64,000 bases of DNA from Oceanidesulfovibrio indonesiensis (GTDB lineage Bacteria; Desulfobacterota; Desulfovibrionia; Desulfovibrionales; Desulfovibrionaceae). The DNA is taken from assembly GCF_007625075.1 (NCBI RefSeq), contig NZ_QMIE01000001.1, positions 372,001 through 436,000 on the forward strand, read 5' to 3'. The stretch's first letter is position 1. The number at the start of each line of letters is the position of its first letter. Both the position numbers and the translations under genes were made by a program. Below, one piece after another: positions 33,668 through 42,478 of the stretch. The notes under the pieces are model-generated. The model saw only the letters and a program-made list of their open reading frames with translations. It searched no databases and was not told the DNA's origin.

Positions 33668-34369
33668 CTAGTGTTCTGCGCTCATGGCGACGACCGGCTG
33701 CATCCGCGCCGCCACCACTGCGGGGTAGAAGACGCCGACGAGGCTGAGGAGCAGGCCCGCGGCCACGGACATGCCGAGGGAGACGAGCACGTCCGAAAAA
33801 GCCAGGCCGGCCACGGAATTCCACCCGAAGCGGATAAGCCCGTTGAGCACTGAAAAGAAAAAGCCGACCAGCGCGCCGGCAAAGGAGCCGACCAGTCCCT
33901 GCATGCCTGCTTCCAGCAGGAAGAGGCGCAGGACGATGGAGTCCAGCGCGCCCAGGCATTTCATGATGCCGATCTCGCGGAACCGTTCCGTGACGGACAT
34001 GAGCTGTGCATTGACGATGCCGACCGTGCACACGAGCAGAGAGAGGATCACGATCCAGCGCTCTTTGGCGCCGGTGCCCACGGTCATGGCGGCCTCGTCC
34101 ACGTCGAACCCGGCCTCGATGAGCTGCTCGGCCGCGGCAGCGCCGCCGGCGTTCAGAAATCCCTGGGCCAGATCGGTGGTGGTGAGGATGAAATTGAGGA
34201 AAGCCACGGCCAGCACCAGGCTGAGCACCGTGATGAGTGAGCGGAAGAAGCGCACCCTGAGATTCTTGAAGCTGATCTCCAGGGACTTGGCCCACGGCAG
34301 GACGATCTGCCGTTTGATGGACTCCCCGCCTGTGGATGTTGGTGGGGAGTATTGATCAGTCGGGCTCAT
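33668..34369 (-). CDS. Short FtsX-like ABC permease
   Basis: A 233-residue permease, first gene of the seven-gene operon. The ATG at 34369 has CACGGAGAAAGC upstream. The N-terminal cytoplasmic stretch (about 1-30) leads to a juxtamembrane segment SLEISFKNLRVRFFRSLITV and the first span. The periplasmic loop is only about 70 residues, much smaller than in MacB or LolC, and three spans follow, with ERFREIGIMKCLGAL between the first two as in FtsX coupling helices. A standard MacB periplasmic domain is missing; the giant fusion may supply the ectodomain, making a heterodimeric permease. Confidence 0.87.
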   Translation of the reverse strand: MSPTDQYSPPTSTGGESIKRQIVLPWAKSLEISFKNLRVRFFRSLITVLSLVLAVAFLNFILTTTDLAQGFLNAGGAAAAEQLIEAGFDVDEAAMTVGTGAKERWIVILSLLVCTVGIVNAQLMSVTERFREIGIMKCLGALDSIVLRLFLLEAGMQGLVGSFAGALVGFFFSVLNGLIRFGWNSVAGLAFSDVLVSLGMSVAAGLLLSLVGVFYPAVVAARMQPVVAMSAEH

Positions 34370-34542
34370 GCTTTCTCCGTGCCGTACGCGCGCCGTCGGT
34401 GTCCGTTGAACGCGGAAGCCGCGGATGACGGAGCGTGCGTGGTATCGCGCATCTCGGCCTGGTGGCGGACGATGCGCTCCAAAGGAAACGCCTTCTAGTG
34501 TATCGCAGACTTGCTGCGTCAAATCAAGTGCAACAGGGGCTG

Positions 34543-35379
34543 TCAGCGGCCCGGAATGGATCGCAGCCCGGCGAGCCGGACCTCCTGAAAATCGGCGAGC
34601 GCGGTAAGAAGCGTTTCGAGAAACACGGCGGCGGCCTCGTTCATTCGCTGGTGGTGGATCATGACGCCGCAGACCGGGAGCCGGAGTCCGGCGGCGAGCT
34701 CATCCAGGAGCGCATCCATGCCGGCATCGGGGTCATCCTCCCGCCGGGTATGCAGATCAACGAGCACGGGAAACTCTGCGAGTGTCGGCGGAGCAGCGGG
34801 CAGAGCGCCGCCGTCGCGGGACACGGCGATGAAGTCGAGGTCGGCCAGCAGCTCCAGGGTTTCGGCGTCGCAGCGGTTCCATGGCGGCGTGAACACCGGC
34901 AGGAATGCATCGCCGAACAGGCCGGTCATCCGCGATCGGGCGGTTTCCAGATCACGCTGTTTGGCTTTGCGGGGGCGGGACGGCCCGAATTCGCATTTTT
35001 TTGGGGGTTTTCCGCCTGATACAAGCGGTTCGCCGGGTTCCGCGGTCTCGTGGTTCACGTGCCGCCAGCCGTGCACATGGAAATCCACACGAGCCGGCCC
35101 CGAGGCCAGTTTCAGGAGTCCCGCGGCGCGGGGAGAGGAAATCCATGCCGGCGTCACGGCGGCATCCAGGGGCGCTCCGCGGTCATGGAAAATTCGAAAC
35201 ATCCGATCGCACCGTTCTCCGGGCGCGGCCACGTCGTCCGCGCGGAAGAACAACTGCGGACCGGAATCCAGCGGCCACCCGGCCAACCCTCGGCGCACGG
35301 CATCTTCGATGCGTTCGGCGAGGCGGTCCCTGTCCCACGCCCGCAGCCACAGTGGTGATGGTTCGTGCTTGACGATCAT
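34543..35379 (-). CDS. Polysaccharide-deacetylase-like (NodB-fold) protein
   Basis: A 278-residue protein resembling the carbohydrate esterase 4/NodB superfamily. Visible features: LFFRADDVAAPG with the Asp pair of motif 1, DFHVHGWRHVNHE with histidines of motif 2, FTPPWNRCDAETLELL of motif 3, and MIHHQRMNE near the C-terminus. No signal peptide is present, so it is cytoplasmic, as in proteins acting on lipid- or nucleotide-linked sugars. The start at 35379 overlaps the stop of the upstream glycosyltransferase (ATGA). It is the last gene of the six-gene glycan operon. True deacetylase activity is inferred. Confidence 0.78.
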   Translation of the reverse strand: MIVKHEPSPLWLRAWDRDRLAERIEDAVRRGLAGWPLDSGPQLFFRADDVAAPGERCDRMFRIFHDRGAPLDAAVTPAWISSPRAAGLLKLASGPARVDFHVHGWRHVNHETAEPGEPLVSGGKPPKKCEFGPSRPRKAKQRDLETARSRMTGLFGDAFLPVFTPPWNRCDAETLELLADLDFIAVSRDGGALPAAPPTLAEFPVLVDLHTRREDDPDAGMDALLDELAAGLRLPVCGVMIHHQRMNEAAAVFLETLLTALADFQEVRLAGLRSIPGR

Positions 35380-36599
35380 GGCCGGCCCCTGAAAGACGCG
35401 GCGAGCTGTTCGATGAACCGGGCGCTTTGGGCGGCGCCGTCGAGCCGTATGCCGTGGTCGGGCTGCTCGTGCATGCGGTGTGTGCGGATGGCCGTTTCCA
35501 TGCGTTGGGCCAGGCGGTCCGGTTCGAGGTCGGCAGGGTCCAGGATTCCGAGGGCGCCGCGCGTTTCGAGCCGCGTGGCGCGCATCCGCTGTTCGCGGTT
35601 CTGGTCGAAGGGCATGACCAGCCCGTATGTGCCCGCGGCAAGCAGCGCCATGGTGGTGTTGTAGCCGGCCATGGAGACGGAAAGCTCGGCGGCGTCCAGG
35701 AACGCTGGGAAGCGGTTCGTGAAGCGAGCGCAGTGGATGTGGCCTGTCGTGTTGTTCTCCTTGTCCATATTTGTGGACTGGGCGAGGGCGCAGAGGGCGT
35801 CCAGCGAGGATTCTTCAGCGAAGGGTCCGGTGAAGGCGAAGAGCCGGTGCGGAAGCCTGGGCGCGAGACGCGCGGAGGCGGCCACTGCCGCGGCAACGAT
35901 GTCCTGGCCAACGGCGCCGCCGCCGGCGCTGGCCACAATGAGCGGCTCCTTGGGTGCGATGCCGAGCTCTGCGCGCAAGGCGGCGCCGGCGCCACGGACC
36001 GGCTCCTCCACCACATAGCCGGTGTAGCCGATTTCGGCGCGCATCTCGTTCATGCGCGGGAAGGTTTCGTCGAAGCGCACAAGGTCCGGGTCGCTGTGGA
36101 TCATGAGGCCGTCGAACAACTCGTTCATCCAGCGTAGCACGCGCTTTTCGAACTTGGCCTGGTCGGACTTCTCCACCAGAATGTCCCGCACGCTGCACAC
36201 GGCCGGGCCGCGACCCATGGCCTTGAATTGTTCCAGCGCCGGAACCAGCTCGAAGGCGAAGCGTTTGCGGCCGAAGGGGAAGAGTTCCACCACGAAGACG
36301 TCGGGTCGCGTATCTTCCAGAATGGCGAGCAGCGACTTGCGCCGTTCGTCCTCGATGCGTTCGATGCGGGCCTTTTCTTCTTCGGGGTCCTGCTCCTGCG
36401 GCACAAAGTTGCGGAACTCGGCATCCATCATCAGCGGCGGCAGCAGACGGTGCTCCACGTGGTCCGGCAGGGGGGCATCAACGGGGGAGCCGCCGGAGAC
36501 CATGACGACCTCGTGGTCTGCAAGGGCGCGCGCCAGGGCGAGGCTGCGGAAGAAATGGCCAACGCCGAGCACGTGCTGGCTGTAGTGGAGAATCTTCAT
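35376..36599 (-). CDS. Glycosyltransferase, COG4671/MurG-like GT-B fold
   Basis: A 407-residue GT-B protein. The N-terminal MKILHYSQHVLGVGHFFRSLALARAL has the GxGHxxRS motif, and the C-terminal half contains a donor-binding region with ASAGGGAVGQDIV, AELSVSMAGYNTTMALLAAG and PFDQNREQRMRA, as in MurG and the COG4671 group. A central charged helix (QDPEEEKARIERIEDERRK) is an insertion. The ATG at 36599 overlaps the phosphatase stop. It is one of two proteins of this type in the operon (the other at 39792). Soluble or membrane-peripheral. Sugar unknown. Confidence 0.85.
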   Translation of the reverse strand: MKILHYSQHVLGVGHFFRSLALARALADHEVVMVSGGSPVDAPLPDHVEHRLLPPLMMDAEFRNFVPQEQDPEEEKARIERIEDERRKSLLAILEDTRPDVFVVELFPFGRKRFAFELVPALEQFKAMGRGPAVCSVRDILVEKSDQAKFEKRVLRWMNELFDGLMIHSDPDLVRFDETFPRMNEMRAEIGYTGYVVEEPVRGAGAALRAELGIAPKEPLIVASAGGGAVGQDIVAAAVAASARLAPRLPHRLFAFTGPFAEESSLDALCALAQSTNMDKENNTTGHIHCARFTNRFPAFLDAAELSVSMAGYNTTMALLAAGTYGLVMPFDQNREQRMRATRLETRGALGILDPADLEPDRLAQRMETAIRTHRMHEQPDHGIRLDGAAQSARFIEQLAASFRGRP

Positions 36600-37207
36600 G
36601 CGAGAGGCTCGTTGAGCTTGTCCAGGGTGAGCACCCCGCCCTTCGCGGCAACACGATGCAGGTGGTACGGCTGCAGCGGGTTTCCTTCCTCGGGCAGGTA
36701 CTCCATGGCGAGCAGGTGGTGGGTCACGGCCATGAGCACTCCGGTGTGGCAGACCACCAGGACGCGTTCGCCGGGGTAGCGCTCCGCCGCATCCCGCAAC
36801 GCGTTCAGCGAGCGCTCCAGCACATCCACACGGCTTTCGCCTCCCGGGGGGCGGAACTCCCAGCCCATGGCCTCCTGATATTCCACAGCCCCGGGCTGGT
36901 TCGCGCGCAGTTCGCGCACCGTGCTGCCCACCCAGCGGCCCCAGTCCTGCTCGCGCAATCTGCAATCATACGCTACGGGCAGGCGCAGCGTTTCGTTGAC
37001 CAGGTCGGCGGTGTCTCGTGCCCGGGTCAGGTCGCTGGCGATGATGCGTTCGTAGCCCCGGCCGGCCAGACTGCGGCCCCAGCCGCGAGCTGCTTCGCGG
37101 CCTTCCGGGGTGAGCACGGTGTCCTCCTGCCCCTGGATTATCCTGGCGCGGTTCCATTCCGTCTCGGCGTGGCGGATGAGGCCCAGCAGGGTGCGTTCAG
37201 CGCTCAT
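36596..37207 (-). CDS. Histidine phosphatase (phosphoglycerate-mutase superfamily)
   Basis: A 203-residue branch-1 histidine phosphatase. The RHG-equivalent motif is LIRHAETEWN with the phospho-histidine and catalytic arginine, followed by IIASDLTRARDTA, the EQDWGRWVG segment with the acid, and VVCHTGVL with the second histidine. It resembles CobC/GpmB-type phosphatases. It lies between glycosyltransferase genes and overlaps both (ATGA at each end), so its substrate is probably a phospho-sugar or a phosphorylated lipid-linked intermediate of the same pathway. That is inference from position. Confidence 0.9.
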   Translation of the reverse strand: MSAERTLLGLIRHAETEWNRARIIQGQEDTVLTPEGREAARGWGRSLAGRGYERIIASDLTRARDTADLVNETLRLPVAYDCRLREQDWGRWVGSTVRELRANQPGAVEYQEAMGWEFRPPGGESRVDVLERSLNALRDAAERYPGERVLVVCHTGVLMAVTHHLLAMEYLPEEGNPLQPYHLHRVAAKGGVLTLDKLNEPLA

Positions 37208-38376
37208 TGGGTGGCCTCCGGCGCGGCGGACGTGGTGGGCGCGGCGTGGCCCTCGGTCCGTCCCGTGGCGCCGAGGCATGATTCCATGATCCGCTCCATG
37301 CGCACGTAGTTGCGGTCGCGGTCGTGCTCGGCCAACACCCGCCGGCGTGCGGCCAGTCCCATCTCCACCCGTCTGGAATGGTCGGTGACCAGAGTGCGGA
37401 GGGCGTCGGTGAAGGCTTCCATGTCCCACGCCGGGGTGAGAAAGCCCGTCTGCCCGTGGGCAATGCACTCGGCGGCGCCCCAGCGATCCCAGCCCACGGC
37501 GGGCAGGCCGGCGCACTGCGCCTCCAGGTAGGCCATGCCGAGCCCTTCGTTGATGCCGGGAAAGGCGTAGCAGTCCGAAGCGGAGTAGACGGCCGGCAGC
37601 TCCACGGACGAGATGCGGCCGACGAAGCGCGCCTTGCCGGGCAGGTGATCGTCCGCGAGGTGGGTGAGGGCCTTTCGTTCCGGGCCGTCGCCGACAACCA
37701 CATAGCGAAACTCGATGCCTTCCTTGTGCAGCCTGCCCAGGGCGCGGATGACGTGCGCTACGCCTTCGCTCTTGGTGCCGGTGCGCAGCATGGCCACGGT
37801 GAGCACGATGGGCACGTCCGCTCCGGTGTTCCAGCGCACGCGCAAGAGGAGCCGGGCGTCGTTGTCCGGGGTGAAGCGCTGCGTCTCCACGCCGGGGCGG
37901 ATGTATGTGGCGCGGTCTTCCGGCAGGATGCGCAGGAGGTTCTCGTACTCCGGCCGCTTGAGGGTGAAGCAATGGGCGGCCGCGCGCAGGCTCTTCATGT
38001 TGAGCGCGTAGCCCGGCCGGGTAAGAAGCTTCTTGCGGCGGCGGGAGGCATAGGCCGAGCCGAAATGGAACACCGGCATGCCCTGCGCGGCGGCGAGCGG
38101 ACCGAGGAGGTCCGGCGCGCGGTAATAGCTGTGGTACACGAGCACGGCGTCCGGCTGCCCTTTTTTCAGGATGTCGAGGAACTCCTGCCGGGCTTTGAAC
38201 AGGGCCGGCAGCTTCCACGGCCGCAGCCATATCCACCTGGACGAGAAATGCGTGGTGTCCGCCACGGTATGGCCGCGGCGGCGCAGGAAATCGATGATCG
38301 ACCGCGCGATGGCGGTGTCCCCGGAGGGCCTGGGGTGGTTCAGCGGAACGAAAGGCGTGTAGAAGGCGAGGCGCAT
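37204..38376 (-). CDS. Glycosyltransferase family 4
   Basis: A 390-residue GT-B glycosyltransferase. The N-terminal acceptor domain opens with MRLAFYTPFVPLNHPRPSGD and the donor domain has VPIVLTVAMLRTGTKSEGVAHVI, YVVVGDGPERKAL, the ARFVGRIS block and FPGINEGLGMAYLEAQCAGLPAVG, the E-x7-E donor-binding motif of the family. The last 20 residues (GRTEGHAAPTTSAAPEATQ) are a low-complexity tail. It overlaps the phosphatase gene downstream and follows another family 4 gene by 15 bp. Confidence 0.9.
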   Translation of the reverse strand: MRLAFYTPFVPLNHPRPSGDTAIARSIIDFLRRRGHTVADTTHFSSRWIWLRPWKLPALFKARQEFLDILKKGQPDAVLVYHSYYRAPDLLGPLAAAQGMPVFHFGSAYASRRRKKLLTRPGYALNMKSLRAAAHCFTLKRPEYENLLRILPEDRATYIRPGVETQRFTPDNDARLLLRVRWNTGADVPIVLTVAMLRTGTKSEGVAHVIRALGRLHKEGIEFRYVVVGDGPERKALTHLADDHLPGKARFVGRISSVELPAVYSASDCYAFPGINEGLGMAYLEAQCAGLPAVGWDRWGAAECIAHGQTGFLTPAWDMEAFTDALRTLVTDHSRRVEMGLAARRRVLAEHDRDRNYVRMERIMESCLGATGRTEGHAAPTTSAAPEATQ

Positions 38377-38391
38377 CGCGGAACGGCCCTC

Positions 38392-39795
38392 CTACGCGGA
38401 CGGCCGATCGAGCTGGCCTTGTGTGGATTGTTCGTCGGAAGACGTGTCGTCGTCAAGCGCATCTCCCGGGCGGGCAGGGGGCTCCGGAGCGGGAGCGAAA
38501 GCGCCCCCAGGTATCAGCTCGCCGAGGCCGGTGTGGTCGGTGAAGACGCTCGCGAGCTTCCGGATTTCCCGGGTGTTGTCGAACACCTGCTCCACGCGTT
38601 TCCGCGCTTCCGGGATGATCTGCCCGCGCAGTTCCTGGTCCGTGAGCAGACGGTAGATGTTGGCGGCCAGGGCCGCCGGATTGCCGGATGGGCAGAGCAA
38701 ACCGGTGGATTCGTGCTCCACAAGTTCCGGGATGCCGGAGACGTCCGTGGCGGCCACGGGCACGCCCATGGCCATGGCCTCGGCCACCACGTTGGGTATG
38801 CCGTCGCGGTCGCCGTTTTTGGCCACCTCGCAGCCGAGCACGAAACAGTCGGCCTTTTCGTACAGCCTGAGCACGCCGTCGTGGGCCAGGGTTCCGGCCA
38901 GATCCACACGCTCATTGATGGGGGATTCGTCGATGCGCTTCTTCAGCCTTCGCTTCAACTCGCCGTCGCCTACCAGGGTCCAGGTGAAGTCCACGCCGTC
39001 GTCAGCCAGCTTTTCCAGAGCCTCCAGGATGGTGAACAGACCTTTTTTGGGCACGAACCGCGCAACAGTGAGGATGGAGTATGGCGGCTCGGCATGGAGG
39101 TGGCGGCCGTTGGCCGAGAACAGGTCGAGGTCGATGCCATGGTAGACGCAGGCCACGGGCTTGTCCGCAAAACCATGGTCGGCGGCGATCTTCTCCAGGG
39201 TGCGGCGGTTGTACTGCGTGCACGTGACCACGAAGGCGGCGCGGGCCATTTTTTCGGCCACCCGATCGGGCTTCTGCGTGTAGATGTCCTTGGCGTGGGC
39301 GGTGAAGCTGAAGTCCAGCCCGGAGAGCACAGAGGCGTACTGCGCCACGGACGTGGGCGAGTGGGCGAAGTGGGCGTGCAGGTGCGCGATGTTGGTGCGG
39401 GGCAGGAATTTGTGGACCAGCAAGCCGCCCTGGAGCAGGTGTTTTATCGCAGCCTTTGTGCTGCTGGCGCCGGGCAGACGTTCCCGCAGCAGCCGTATGC
39501 CGGCGGCGTATCGCCTGGGATGCTTCAGGAAGAGCAGGATGTTGTGGTACAGAAATCGGTGCAGGTTGCGGTAGAGATGCTCGGGCAGGTAGCTCACCGA
39601 TGCCTGAATGCGCCTGACGTTCTCGTGGGTGAAGGACTCCCTCGGCTTGCGCATGGAGATGATGTGGATGTCGAAGCCGAGTTCTTCGAGCAGCCGTATC
39701 TCGTTGGCGATGAAGGTTTCGGAAATGCGGGGATAGCCTTTGAGCACGAGGCCCAGTTGCCGGCCCGCAGTTCGGGGCGCGGTTTTCCTGCTCAT
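38392..39795 (-). CDS. Glycosyltransferase family 4, WcaL/AmsK-like
   Basis: A 467-residue GT-B enzyme. Its beginning (LGLVLKGYPRISETFIANEI) is typical of the colanic-acid-type WcaL branch, with HLHAHFAHSPTSVAQYAS and FTAHAKDIYTQ in the acceptor domain, and SILTVARFVPKKGLFTILEAL, WTLVGDGELKRRL and GIPNVVAEAMAMGVPVAATDVSGIPEL in the donor domain. A C-terminal low-complexity tail of about 45 residues, rich in Pro and Asp, follows. The ATG at 39795 overlaps the upstream gene (ATGA). Acceptor and donor sugars unknown. Confidence 0.9.
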   Translation of the reverse strand: MSRKTAPRTAGRQLGLVLKGYPRISETFIANEIRLLEELGFDIHIISMRKPRESFTHENVRRIQASVSYLPEHLYRNLHRFLYHNILLFLKHPRRYAAGIRLLRERLPGASSTKAAIKHLLQGGLLVHKFLPRTNIAHLHAHFAHSPTSVAQYASVLSGLDFSFTAHAKDIYTQKPDRVAEKMARAAFVVTCTQYNRRTLEKIAADHGFADKPVACVYHGIDLDLFSANGRHLHAEPPYSILTVARFVPKKGLFTILEALEKLADDGVDFTWTLVGDGELKRRLKKRIDESPINERVDLAGTLAHDGVLRLYEKADCFVLGCEVAKNGDRDGIPNVVAEAMAMGVPVAATDVSGIPELVEHESTGLLCPSGNPAALAANIYRLLTDQELRGQIIPEARKRVEQVFDNTREIRKLASVFTDHTGLGELIPGGAFAPAPEPPARPGDALDDDTSSDEQSTQGQLDRPSA

Positions 39796-40973
39796 GTCTC
39801 TTCCCTGCGGAAATCGGAGAGCCGCGAGCGCATGACCTCAAGGCCGGTCATGTCGAAGGCGTCTATGGCCTGACGCATGGGCTGCTGGGCCTCTATGGCG
39901 TCCATGACCGCCGTGTACAGGGATTCCGGGTCGAGGTCGCTCCAGGGCAGATAGCGGCACAGGCCGCGGTCCGAGAGCACCTGGGCGCGGATGCGCTGCT
40001 CCATGCGGGGCGATTCCCGCGGGATGATGAGCGAGGGCTTCTTGAGGGAAAGCGTCTCGCAGACCGTGTTGTAGCCGCCCATGGACACGATGATGTCCGC
40101 CTTGGCCATTTCCTTTTCGATCTTGCGCGAGAAACCCGTGAACAGAACGCCCAGGGACCTGGCGCGCACGGCGATTTCGTCGCGCATGTCCGGGGGCAGG
40201 AATGGTCCCGAAATCATGGTGGACTTGAGCGGCGCGTCCGGATGATTCTCCAGCATGCGCAGGTAGGAGTCCAGCACCGGGTAACCGTCGCCGCCGCCGC
40301 CGGTGGTCACAACCACCTTGTGGCGGTCGTCGTTCTTCTCCAGCCGCCTGCCGAAGTGCCTGGGCGGCACGGCGCGGGGGATGTATCCGGTGAAGAGCAT
40401 CTTTTTGCTGATGGCGTCCGGAATCCTGTACTCGGTGATGGGGTCGTAGATGTCCTGCGTGCCGTAGACCCATATTTCCGAGTAGAGGTCTTCGAGTGCG
40501 CGGTAGTACTCGCGCTGCATCCACTCCTGGATGGTGGATTCGGCGTCGTCCAGGATGTCCCGCAGGCCGAGGATGACCTTGGTGCCGGGACGCGTTTTCT
40601 TGAACCAGCGCAGGGTGGGCTCCACCTCGTTCTTCAGGCCCAGCGGCACCTTGTCCACGATGAACAGCTTGGGGTCGAACGCGCGGGCCGTGGCCGTGAT
40701 GATGTTGCGGCGGATGTGCAGCGCGTGCTTGGCGTTCACCTTGATGGAATGGGGCACGTAGACCGAGTTCGACTTCTTGATCATCCCGGGGATGCGCACG
40801 AAGTCCACACCTTCCGGAAAGGTGAAACGGCCCACGATGGGCGAGCCTGTGAGGATGAGGATATTGACCCCCGGTCCCAGCAGGTGGGACGCGATGGCCA
40901 TGGTTCGCCGGATGTGTCCCAGACCGTAGGTGTCATGGGAGTACATGAGGATGTTGTAGGTGGACGGGGGCAT
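39792..40973 (-). CDS. Glycosyltransferase, COG4671/MurG-like; first gene of the glycan operon
   Basis: A 393-residue GT-B protein related to the one at 35376. The N-terminus has YSHDTYGLGHIRRTMAIASHL, and the C-terminal half has VVVTTGGGGDGYPVLDSYLRML, ADIIVSMGGYNTVCETLSL and IPRESPRMEQRIRAQVL, which form the nucleotide-sugar site. The conserved DKVPLGLKNEVEPTLRWFKK segment lies in the middle. The gene has a promoter about 75 bp upstream and leads an operon of six genes with ATGA overlaps or short gaps. Confidence 0.86.
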   Translation of the reverse strand: MPPSTYNILMYSHDTYGLGHIRRTMAIASHLLGPGVNILILTGSPIVGRFTFPEGVDFVRIPGMIKKSNSVYVPHSIKVNAKHALHIRRNIITATARAFDPKLFIVDKVPLGLKNEVEPTLRWFKKTRPGTKVILGLRDILDDAESTIQEWMQREYYRALEDLYSEIWVYGTQDIYDPITEYRIPDAISKKMLFTGYIPRAVPPRHFGRRLEKNDDRHKVVVTTGGGGDGYPVLDSYLRMLENHPDAPLKSTMISGPFLPPDMRDEIAVRARSLGVLFTGFSRKIEKEMAKADIIVSMGGYNTVCETLSLKKPSLIIPRESPRMEQRIRAQVLSDRGLCRYLPWSDLDPESLYTAVMDAIEAQQPMRQAIDAFDMTGLEVMRSRLSDFRREET

Positions 40974-41047
40974 GGCGTCTCGCTGGGCATCGGATCGGCC
41001 GGCCGAGTTGGGTTCCTGTGTGGAATGCGCCGGCAGAACGGGGGGAC

Positions 41048-41075
41048 TCTATAAGGAATGACAGGCAGATGTCTA
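41048..41075 (-). promoter_or_regulatory. Sigma-70-type promoter of the glycan operon
   Basis: On the minus strand TAGACA (41075-41070) is followed by a 16-bp spacer and TATAGA (41053-41048), together a near-consensus pair. The transcript would begin near 41041, about 65 nt before the ATG at 40973. Confidence 0.55.
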
Positions 41076-41184
41076 CCGTCTGGGCGCAATTCCTTCGAGG
41101 CCCGCCACTCTTGACTTCGCAGGTCCTTTCTCTTAGCCATCTAGATTGGCCCACAAGACCTGCACCCAAACAATCAAGGATACC

Positions 41185-41904
41185 ATGGACGCTGCAGCAC
41201 AGCAAAAACGGCTCGCGGAGCTCATTTCCAGCATCTCCCACCCGGATCTCTGGCGGCCTGTGGAAGAAGTGGAGCAGGTCCTCGCCACCGGCTCCATCGA
41301 AGGGACCGGCGACCCCAACACCGAAGATTTTCTTTTGATCGACGTAACCGGCAAGGAGATTCTCGATCTGGGCTGCAACGTTGGCTACTACTCCTACCTC
41401 GCGCTCAAGCGCGGCGCAAAGAACGTGGTGGGCGAGGACATTGTGCCAGAAGCCCTGGAAATAGCCCGCATCCTGGGCGACAAGCACGGCTGCGCCGGCG
41501 CCGAGTTCCGAAAGGGCAGCTTCTTCACCCGCAACGGCGAGAAGCACGAGATGGTCTTCTTCCTGGACATCATCGGCAACAATTCCGTTCGCGAAGGGCG
41601 AGCCGTGGACCAGTTCGACGCTGCGGTGCGGCCCGTGGGCAAGGAGCTGGTCATCTCTTTGCGGCCGGTGTTCGTGCCGGAGCGGCACCTGGCCAACCTG
41701 AACGGCGCGCCGCCGCTGCCGCAGATATGGGCGGAGCTCGCGCAGACGTACGGCGAGAAGTACTGCCGCGGCGACAGATTCCACTTTCTGGAATGGGCCG
41801 CGGACCGTCTGGGAGAGGGCTGGACCATAACCCCGCTGCCCACGCCGGAGATGGCGCACTCCATCCGCAAGCAGATATTCCACATCGTCCGCACCGACGG
41901 ATAG
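41185..41904 (+). CDS. SAM-dependent methyltransferase, CmoB-like (DUF1698)
   Basis: Class I methyltransferase of 239 residues. The ATG at 41185 has AAGGA upstream; an ATG at 41146 has none. SAM motif I is ILDLGCNVGYYSYLALKRGA, close to the CmoB tRNA-modification family, with the acidic motif II residue in NVVGEDIVPEAL. CmoB normally exceeds 320 residues and uses carboxy-SAM, so this shorter protein is more likely a homologue used on another substrate. It leads a plus-strand trio with an acyltransferase and a glycosyltransferase, suggesting methylation in glycan assembly. Confidence 0.82.
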   Translation: MDAAAQQKRLAELISSISHPDLWRPVEEVEQVLATGSIEGTGDPNTEDFLLIDVTGKEILDLGCNVGYYSYLALKRGAKNVVGEDIVPEALEIARILGDKHGCAGAEFRKGSFFTRNGEKHEMVFFLDIIGNNSVREGRAVDQFDAAVRPVGKELVISLRPVFVPERHLANLNGAPPLPQIWAELAQTYGEKYCRGDRFHFLEWAADRLGEGWTITPLPTPEMAHSIRKQIFHIVRTDG

Positions 41905-41920
41905 AGGCCGGGACGCGGCC

Positions 41921-42478
41921 ATGGTCAAGGTTCCCTACCTGAGCGACATCGCGGAGCACGACACCCGCCTGACCGCTGGCGAACACAGCTACGGCGAGAT
42001 CGAGATCAACGGTTCGGGCGCGCATGTATACGTGGGCAGGTTCTGCTCCATCGCGGAGAACGTCCGCGCGGTGATCGTGGGACACAACCTGGACCACGTC
42101 TCCACCTATCCATTCAACGCCCTGTTCCATGACTGGCCCGAGGCGCGGGAGCTCTCCGGCCACCCTGTGTGCAAGGGAGATATCGTTATCGGGAACGACG
42201 TCTGGCTGGGGCAGGACGTGCTCCTCCTGGGCGGCGTGACCATAGGCGACGGCGCCGTGGTTGGCGCGGGAGCGGTGGTCAGCAAGGACGTGCCGCCATA
42301 CGCCGTGGCGGTCGGGAATCCGGCCCGGGTGGTGAAGCGCCGGTTCTCCGATTCCGAGATCGAGACGCTGCTGCGCATCCGCTGGTGGGACTGGCCGCTG
42401 GAGAAGGTTCGCGCCAACGTCCATCTGCTCATGAGCGGAGACGTGGGCGCACTGGTCCGGGTCGCGGAGCAGCCATGA
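41921..42478 (+). CDS. Hexapeptide-repeat acyltransferase (CatB/xenobiotic acetyltransferase type)
   Basis: Left-handed beta-helix acyltransferase of 185 residues. Repeats are visible in HVYVGRFCSIAENVRAVIVG and in GDIVIGNDVWLGQDVLLLGG / VTIGDGAVVGAGAVVSKDV. GHNLDHVSTYPFN contains the catalytic histidine loop, and PYAVAVGNPARVVKRRF ends the helix, as in CatB and VatD-like enzymes. In this setting it probably O-acetylates a sugar in surface glycan rather than an antibiotic. It begins 16 bp after the methyltransferase and overlaps the next gene (ATGA). Confidence 0.92.
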   Translation: MVKVPYLSDIAEHDTRLTAGEHSYGEIEINGSGAHVYVGRFCSIAENVRAVIVGHNLDHVSTYPFNALFHDWPEARELSGHPVCKGDIVIGNDVWLGQDVLLLGGVTIGDGAVVGAGAVVSKDVPPYAVAVGNPARVVKRRFSDSEIETLLRIRWWDWPLEKVRANVHLLMSGDVGALVRVAEQP

